Origin: Eutypella sp. D-1
Taxonomy: Eukaryota; Ascomycota; Sordariomycetes; Xylariales; Diatrypaceae
NCBI GenBank assembly: GCA_023313575.1
Contig: JAJTTP010000014.1
Location: 1-64,000, forward strand
DNA: 64,000 bases
Direction of reading: 5' to 3'
Part shown: positions 57,651 to 64,000 of the stretch, in pieces
Numbering within the stretch: the first letter of the stretch is position 1
How the letters are laid out: each line of letters opens with the position of its first letter
Program-made: the position numbers and the translations under genes
The notes under the pieces: model-generated
The model's input: the letters and a program-made list of their open reading frames with translations, nothing else
Databases searched by the model: none
What the model was told of the DNA's origin: nothing

Positions 57651-59204
57651 AAGTTGCGGGCGTCGCGCCCTAAGCCATCTCTGGCCAAAGGATCGCCTTT
57701 CCATTCCAGGCGTCCCGGTTGGTTGCATCTTCAGCAGTAATTGTTGGCTCTCGCCGGCTTGTCCAAGCCACTATCTGTAGTCAAGGTCTCCAGGTTCTCC
57801 TTGACACCTTTTCCTATACGTCTGCTCTGGGCCGATCAGCGACTTGTTCGATACATGGACGAATGAGTACTTGAGATGAGAGTCCCAAGGCGGGCTGTTC
57901 GACCAGAGGGACAAACGTACAGAACTTGCCACACGGGTGATTCCGTTCCGGCTGGTCATATTTGCGTTTTTGATTCGTGGTTGCTACACCGCACTTGTCT
58001 TTTGCTCTTGGAAAATAGAGCTACGACCCACTTCGCGTTTTGACTTCTGCTCGATGCCGCAGGATACCCCCGAGACCTTCGACACAAATATGCACCCCTC
58101 GACGGGTTTTCGTGTCGGCAGCGCTTGGTTGTGGACTCGGGCAGGCGCCTTCGTTTTCGGTATCAGCCAGAAGGTGTGGAAGCAACGCTATGGAAGCTGG
58201 GTCAGGTTAGTGCAGGTGTCCCGGTTCTCGACCTCGAGGATGGTGGTGGTTCACCGTCTGGTATGGTAACGGGCAGGACAAGTGGTCGGGCAACAGAATG
58301 ATTCAGTCCCCGCCCCCACCCCCGCGATACTATTAGTCCTAGGACGATCGTAGATGCAATCTATCTAGACGTGCATCTGTGAGACCCTTTGCTTCTGGTA
58401 TCGTGCGTGACCATGTTTTCATTGCTCCTTTACGCGTCTATAAACGATGGCGTTAAAAAAAAAGTCTACAAGATCATTTAAAACCAGGCGTTCATTTCAC
58501 GGTTTGCCCCTTCCCCCCTTCTGTTTAAGGTAGGAAGAAAAGACGGGCGATTGAAGTCGCATTTCGATTCAGTTTTTTCTCTCGGTTTGTCTGCTTCTGT
58601 TCTGTTCGTTTTTTATTATATATTTCCGTCACGTTAAAGAGAAACGATAAAAAGATACCCCAGGCCATACTACCTACGTAGGGTCCTATATTTCGAAACA
58701 CCTTTTTCAGGGTTTCCACCCATGTTCCCACCCTCCTCCGTCAACTCGCAGAGGCACTTTATCTGCACCCACTCCTGCGTCTTTCAGTCAGTCAGGAGGT
58801 ACGGCAGAGGGGGTTGGTTGTATGTTAACTATTGCAATAGAACTTCAATAAATATGAATTATATATATATGTGATAGCCAGCCAAGCCTGGCTGGGTTCC
58901 TTGATGCGAATTAGTGCCCCGTCTGTACGTGGTTGAATATACATGCCCTTGTGATAGATATGTTTTATGCAACTTGCTTTAGCCTGTTAAACAAACTCAT
59001 GCATCAAAATTGCGGCTGGAGAAAATGTAGACGTCATTCATATATACATAAAAGAACAGAAAACGCATGGCCTCGCGTGCCGCACTCTAGCATTCCTATA
59101 TACAGAAGAACCCAACCCATCCCAAGGCAAAATCAACCCAACAAACAACCCTCACACAATAAATCCCCCCCCCCCCCCAACCACCCCCAAAAGAACTAAG
59201 GCAC
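57651..59204. other. intergenic stretch between converging TFIIB and SET genes
   Basis: Two 3' flanks. A C14 run lies at 59165-59178, and short frames have no support. Confidence 0.6.
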
Positions 59205-61002
59205 CTACCCAACAAGACCCTCCCTCGAAATCCCCAGCGCAGACCCACCACCAACGCCAAGGCGACCGTACGTGGACAGCAAGCGCGGGAGATGGGCGGG
59301 GTCATGAGCGACGTATCCGACGTCCTCGAGGACCTCGAGGGAGAGGCGCGCGTGATCGACCGCGAGCTCGCGGTCCCCCGCCGCCCAGTACAGACGGCCC
59401 AGCGCATCGTGTTGTTCCGCGTATAGGGAGCGCAGTTCCTCTGCGCGCGTCAGGGCGAGGGCTTCTTCCGCGTGGGATATTGCTTGTGCGAGACGCTGGG
59501 TTCGGTCTTTGCCCTCGTCTTCTTCGCCTGCGGCTTCTTGGGGCGCGGAGTGCGGTGGGGATTGGGAGGGTGCTTTGAGAGCTTCCACGACGGATTTTTT
59601 GAGCTCTTGGATCCGCGATCGTCGCGCGTCGGATTCTGCGATCTCGGATGCGCTTGCTGTGCACATTGCGCATGTACAGGTGAAGCCCCATCGCTGTAGC
59701 GCGCGCTGTCGCTCTGCGTGCGTCTTGCCTAGGTCGATGTCTGTTTGTATGGTGATGCTTCGTTAGTATGGGGGAGTGGGAGGGTGGTGGATGTGTGAAG
59801 GGAGGCGTGGAGGATGGATAATGGTGGTTGGGGGCTGCGGGTGGGGCAAAGCGGGACGCTTACAGCTCAGGGTAAGCTCCTCCCCGGCTTCGATGTCCCG
59901 GAACGCAATCACGCGCGCCGCGAGGCTCGACTGTGAGCTCTGGAAGTATACGCTGTATCGTGGGTTAGCTTCATAGAGCCTATATGGCGGTCGATCGATC
60001 GGTAGATATGTAATGGGGGATGTGGGGTTCCGGCTCACTTTGGCTTGCAAGCGTGATTTATCCTCTGTCGAAAAAAATAAAAAAATAACACTGTCAGTCC
60101 GACTGCCTCATGCAAACCCGTAGTTATGATCCGCGGACGCAACTTACGGCAACATCAGCGTACAGGGCCATATGGGGTTTATCGTCGAGCTGGAAGTGGA
60201 AGGCGTTAGTGCGGACGACGTCCTCGACGAGGTTAGGCGGGTGCTCGCGTTTGCGGGCGAGGCCGAGGACGCGGTCCGGGTCCGCGAGCCGCTCCGCCGC
60301 TCGCGTCAGCAGCTCGTACCCGTCTAGTCGCCGCACCGAGCGCGGGAAATCCAGGTCCAGCACCAGCGACGCGAAATCCACCATCACTACCTCCGCGCGC
60401 CGGATCCGCCGCGTCGCTACTGCCCCCTTGCCCCCTTTCTCCGGCATCTCTACGACCTTGTACGGGCGCCCGTCGGAGGGGTCGGAGTCCGTCGCGGTGT
60501 TGTTTTCCCCCCTCCTTCCGTTGGTCAGCGGCCGCATGAACTCCGCGTTGAAGTCGTCGAGCAAGTCCACGATGCTAGCGGCCGTCTCGGGCGTCGTGAT
60601 GAGGCTGACGCCGCGGTGTCCGTGGGCCGCGTTCGTGTATACGCAGTACTTATCTGGTGTGGTGGCGTTGGCGTCCCTGTCGCGCTTGCCGGTGGTGGCG
60701 ATGTTGACGGCCGCGTTGGAGCCCGCGGGTATGCACTCGGGCGGGTGCGTCCACGGCGACCAGTCGACGGGCTCCGGCCCTGCCGTCTCCTCGTCCATGG
60801 CTGCGGGACACCCGAACCGCCAGTGCGGCTGCAGCGCGGGGTGGATCTTGGTCGGACATTCCCGGGCTACCGCCGCCAGCTGCACCTGAGCCCCTGCACC
60901 TCCCCCTATCCCGCCTCTTGCGGATCCCGCGAGTCCCGCCGTCAGGAGGACTAGCTGGGATAGCGACGTTGTCGTGCTTGTCGGTGTTGATCGGGAGCTC
61001 AT
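59205..61002 (-). CDS. SET-domain protein with N-terminal signal-like segment
   Basis: Four exons: 61002-60148, 60064-60039 (26 nt), 59952-59864 and 59740-59205 (1506 nt, 501 aa). The micro-exon gives RINHACKP and joins DVA|RINHACKPN|VYFQSS in phase. SET elements are GKGAVATRRI (191-200), the NHxCxPN motif (N288-N294) that helps form the lysine/AdoMet site, EAGEELTLSYIDLGKT with the catalytic Tyr324, and the post-SET zinc Cys C345, C347, C350 (TCTCAMC). The SMYD/SET5-like arrangement lacks a MYND finger. Unusually, the N-terminus reads as a signal peptide (SLSQLVLLTAGLAGSARG) followed by a Cys-containing domain (CPTKIHP, PPECIPAG, DKYCVYTN). The C-terminal part is helical and TPR-like (YAEQHDALGRLYWAAGDREL). 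Predicted activity is protein-lysine methylation; target and compartment are unknown. Confidence 0.9.
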
Positions 61003-63083
61003 CGTGACGGGTGTCGCTAAGTTCGGTTCCGACCTTAATCGTGTGGAGAAGGGAGGGATTTTGCTTTTTTTTTTTCCGTTTGGGTAGGCTGCCGGGGAAA
61101 GGGCAAGCTCACTCCCAAGATATATAGTTATCCCACACCCGGCCTTTCGATTACGTGGTCGCTACTAGTCGGGACATGACGATCACTACCCCGTCGTCCA
61201 TATTTGACGTGAGTGCCTTAGTTTGGCATGCCGCCCGCCCGCACGTCCCGTCTTTTCGTTCTGGGGTTTCGGCTTGAACCTAATTCTTCGCGTATGTGCA
61301 CGAGAAAGCAGGGGGGGGGGACGCGGCCATAGCGATGACATACGCAGCAGAAGAAGAAGAAACACAGAGGAAAAAAAACATGCGACGCCGAGCCCGCATC
61401 CTTGTGCGACGTATATTGCGCGGCGTGGAGCTGAACGTCGCCAAGGGGTCGGCCAAGTAAGGAGGGTTCGCGCCCGAGGGCCGGCATGGGAAAGGATCGC
61501 GGGCTCGGCGTGTGCACGCGGGGCGGGTAAATAGGGCGACCCCAGGCGTTTCCGCGAGCAGAAGCAGACGCACTCAGGCACACTGGTGCGACCCCCGCCG
61601 CCGCGCCGCGCCACGCTGCGGGACATGCGACGCTGATCAGGCATTGGTCACGTATCATCCGGGTGCCGATCCCCAGGATCCCCCCATATTACGTTTCCTA
61701 GGAATAACTAACTAGCTTGAGCCGCAACTGGCGTCACTCTGTATACGTAAGGACATGGGATGGATGACCGGCCCCTATCTCCGGTGCGAAGCCCGCCTAG
61801 TCGGACCTACTCTTCTTCGTTCCTGTGCCTTGTTTCTCCAGGTTTCATAGCACTTTGTCGCTTGCAGATCACTCCAGAAGACATAGATGAGGGGACAGAT
61901 CGACGTCAGATGCGGTTGTTTTACAAATATGTATGTGCATAGGTCCAGTTTGGTTACGTTTCAGCCCCGCATAGCCAGAAACAACCTTATGGCAAGAGAA
62001 GGAAGCCGGGGGAGATTTAAGGGATTCATTGAAATAGTAGTGACTAGTTAGTGACTATAAACGTGTTGTTTCTATATTTTCTTGGCATTCGCTGTGCATT
62101 TGCTGTCGTCATGGTCTTCCACTCAGGTAGTATACACCCAGAGGAACAACGTACCTAGCTTTTGATAACTTACAAGTGCATATAGGTAGTAAGCTTTGCT
62201 CGTCCTCTGAATGTCCCTGATTGTTCTTTTTTTGCAACTGACAGAAACCTAGAAGACCTACCCCCTTATAAGAGAGGGGCATATTGTCTGGCCCGGGAAT
62301 TATACGTGGATGGTTGGCCGTGCTGATTCCTTGCAAATTATCAAAGTCTCGAGGTCTTCTGGATACCATTGACATGATCATAGAGACCACTGTTCTCTAT
62401 CACATGTTTTACACTTCACAATGAGGTAGGGAGCCACTGGAGAGACAGCTAGTACCTAGGTACATATGTACCTATTGAGGGCTATCTCTTCAATGTATTT
62501 GCATCTAAGGGCAGTATCAAGGTATCAAGTATAGTTATATGTATTTATACGGCTGTATGTATGAAGTAGCTACGTAGAAATTCTGGCCAATAAAAACACT
62601 AGATGCTAGGCGCATCTTTAGACTAGCATCCCCACCTGCAACTACTTAGGTACCTAACTAACGAACTAGAACCTTAAGCTACCCTGCCTGGCCTACAGCA
62701 GTGGAATTTCCGTTTTCCATCAAACCAAAACATCAAATGATTCCAGAAGACATCACCACAAGCACAAGCACGCGCACGTACGAAGTCCAGGAGTGTTCGA
62801 TAATTTATAGAACCCCCCCCGTCTCGGCCCCCCCGCCTCGGTCGCGCATTATATACGAATATTCAATTCTCAGCCTTAATCCCTAGGTTCTTTGGTAGTG
62901 GAACATTTGATCTTCTCTTATCTCGGCAATCTGTCGCGTCACTACTTCGTCCATCGTCCATCCATCCCTTGATACAGCCTCACAGCCTTCCAAGTTTGTG
63001 GTTTGTTGCGATACATCGACAACCTGTCTGTATCCAAGTTCCGAGTCCGAGTACACGTCCGTATCTGGACACCATCAGACAAG
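61003..63083. other. intergenic stretch, divergent promoters of SET gene and RSC7
   Basis: No gene recognised in 2.1 kb. Motifs AGTACCTAGGTACATATGTACC (62450-62471, palindromic in part) and CTTAGGTACCTAAC (62646-62659) are present. A long minus-strand frame at 61186-61658 is GC-driven and lacks domains. Confidence 0.55.
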
Positions 63084-64000
63084 ATGCCTCGTCGACCCAG
63101 TCGTGCTGCTGCTAAGCGCGCTGCTACGAAACTTGGTAAGTTCTAAAAGGCGCCGAAGAGTTGTGTGATTACGTATGGTTGTGGTTATGGTTATGTATGA
63201 TTATACCGGCTAACCATTCCCCTCCTCTCTCCTTTTTTTTTTCTACTATTATAGAAGTGACACCAAAATCCTTTGAGATGATCGAGGATGAAACGATTCG
63301 AAATGCCGATGCAGATGATGATAATGGAAACGACGAAGCTGCCAATGGCTCCGGCCCGGATCCCGAGCCGCAAGCAGAGGAAGACGGTGATGATAATGCC
63401 AACGAGGAAAACCAGGAATCAGATAATGCTTCTGCCAAGTCACCTTCGCCTCCTCCACAACCAGTGATTCGTAGGAGACGCTTAGGCAGACCACCCAAGA
63501 ACCGTCCTCCCGATTGGGATACTCTGCCCATCGAACACCCCCCGCGTGATCCCAACGATACCCCTAGACGTCGCGGAAGAGGTGGTTGGAGAGGCCGAGG
63601 TGGTCGTAAGGGTGTCTCTGCTCAACCTACTCAGCAATTGGTAGACAAGGAAGGCACCATGGTTGATATTGTCGACGACGAGCTCGCCTTACCCGAGGAT
63701 CCCGAGGGTGAGACCAAGGTCGACAAGATGGGCAACCTACAGGGTGATCGCGAGTATCGATGCCGCACCTTCAAGGTCATCGGTCGTGGCGAGCGCCTCT
63801 ACATGTTGTCCACAGAACCCGCCCGCTGCGTCGGCTTCCGCGATTCCTACCTCTTCTTCACCAAGCACAAGCGCCTCTACAAGATCATCGTCGACGAAGA
63901 GGAGAAGCGCGACATGATCGAGCGCGAAATCATCCCTCACTCCTACAAGGGCCGTGCTATAGGAATTGTCACGGCCCGATCAGTATTCCGCGAGTTCGGA
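63084..64000 (+). CDS. RSC7: RSC7/Npl6 chromatin-remodelling subunit, 5' part (truncated by window edge)
   Basis: Exon 1 (63084-63135, MPRRPSRAAAKRAATKL) joins exon 2 (63255 onward) as KLE|VTPKSFEMIEDETIRN. The gene is cut at the right edge with 265 residues visible. An acidic low-complexity stretch (DADDDNGNDEA, EEDGDDNANEEN) is followed by an AT-hook-like element (RRRRLGRPPKNRPP) and an Arg/Gly run (RRRGRGGWRGRGG). Then comes the conserved RSC7/Swp82 domain: DKMGNLQGDREYRCRTF, RGERLYMLSTEPARCVGFRD, YLFFTKHKRLYKI and IIPHSYKGRAIGIVTARSVF. RSC is an essential SWI/SNF-class nucleosome remodeller. No defect is seen in the visible part. Confidence 0.94.

Noticed and set aside
61186..61658. Two 146-152 codon minus-strand frames upstream of the SET gene
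   Set aside because: Arg/Pro/Ala composition follows GC content; no domain.
1..64000. CRISPR arrays, bacterial operons, rRNA operon, telomere repeats, PKS/NRPS cluster
   Set aside because: None seen: no regularly spaced direct repeats, no rRNA sequence, no TTAGGG arrays, and no modular synthase domains in any frame.

Overview
The window looks like a nuclear chromosome segment of a filamentous ascomycete, most likely a Sordariomycete. The evidence is short GT-AG introns (about 50-180 nt) with CTAAC-type branch points, GC-rich exons in AT-richer intergenic DNA, a class II hydrophobin, a GH7 cellulase, a PTH11/rhodopsin-like membrane protein, RIP-type mutation, and many copies of the intergenic TACCTAGGTA-type motif. 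Exon joins were made by hand and checked for reading phase and family fit; no search was run.

Left part (1-26.9 kb) is gene-poor and accessory. It opens with a heavily RIP-mutated, probably LTR-type, element (1-1655). Next come a broken FAD-linked oxidoreductase (2811-3775, -), an intact PTH11-like membrane protein (4092-5345, -), two small uncertain ORFs (6941-7171 and 8036-8221, +), a GT8/GNT1-type Golgi glycosyltransferase (9351-10791, -), an NmrA-like NAD(P)-binding protein (13565-14479, -), a decayed retroelement (about 15.8-16.4 kb), a GH7 cellulase (19077-20679, +), a class II hydrophobin (21685-21990, -) and a doubtful small membrane protein (22520-23038, -). Secreted and surface proteins dominate here.

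Right part (26.9-64 kb) is dense with conserved housekeeping genes: NatA auxiliary subunit NAA15 (-), MIX23/Cid2 (-) facing RPT5 (+) across a shared upstream region, TFIIB (+), a PHD-finger protein (-), a mitochondrial-type family III CoA-transferase (-), a SET-domain protein (-) and the 5' part of RSC7/Npl6 (+, cut by the window edge). Interleaved are a subtilisin-like secreted protease, two single-pass membrane proteins, a charged orphan protein, an intron-containing tRNA-Gly(UCC) and a tRNA-Arg(CCG).

The genes do not form one pathway. RPT5, NAA15, TFIIB, RSC7 and the PHD protein serve core protein turnover, N-terminal acetylation, transcription and chromatin. GH7, hydrophobin, subtilase and PTH11-like proteins serve the cell's interaction with its substrate or host. 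I found no CRISPR, no biosynthetic cluster backbone and no convincing novel multigene system. The most informative unusual features are the Gln-to-stop RIP signature, the paired LTR-like hairpins, very small exons, a SET protein with an apparent secretion signal, and frequent long G/C homopolymers.
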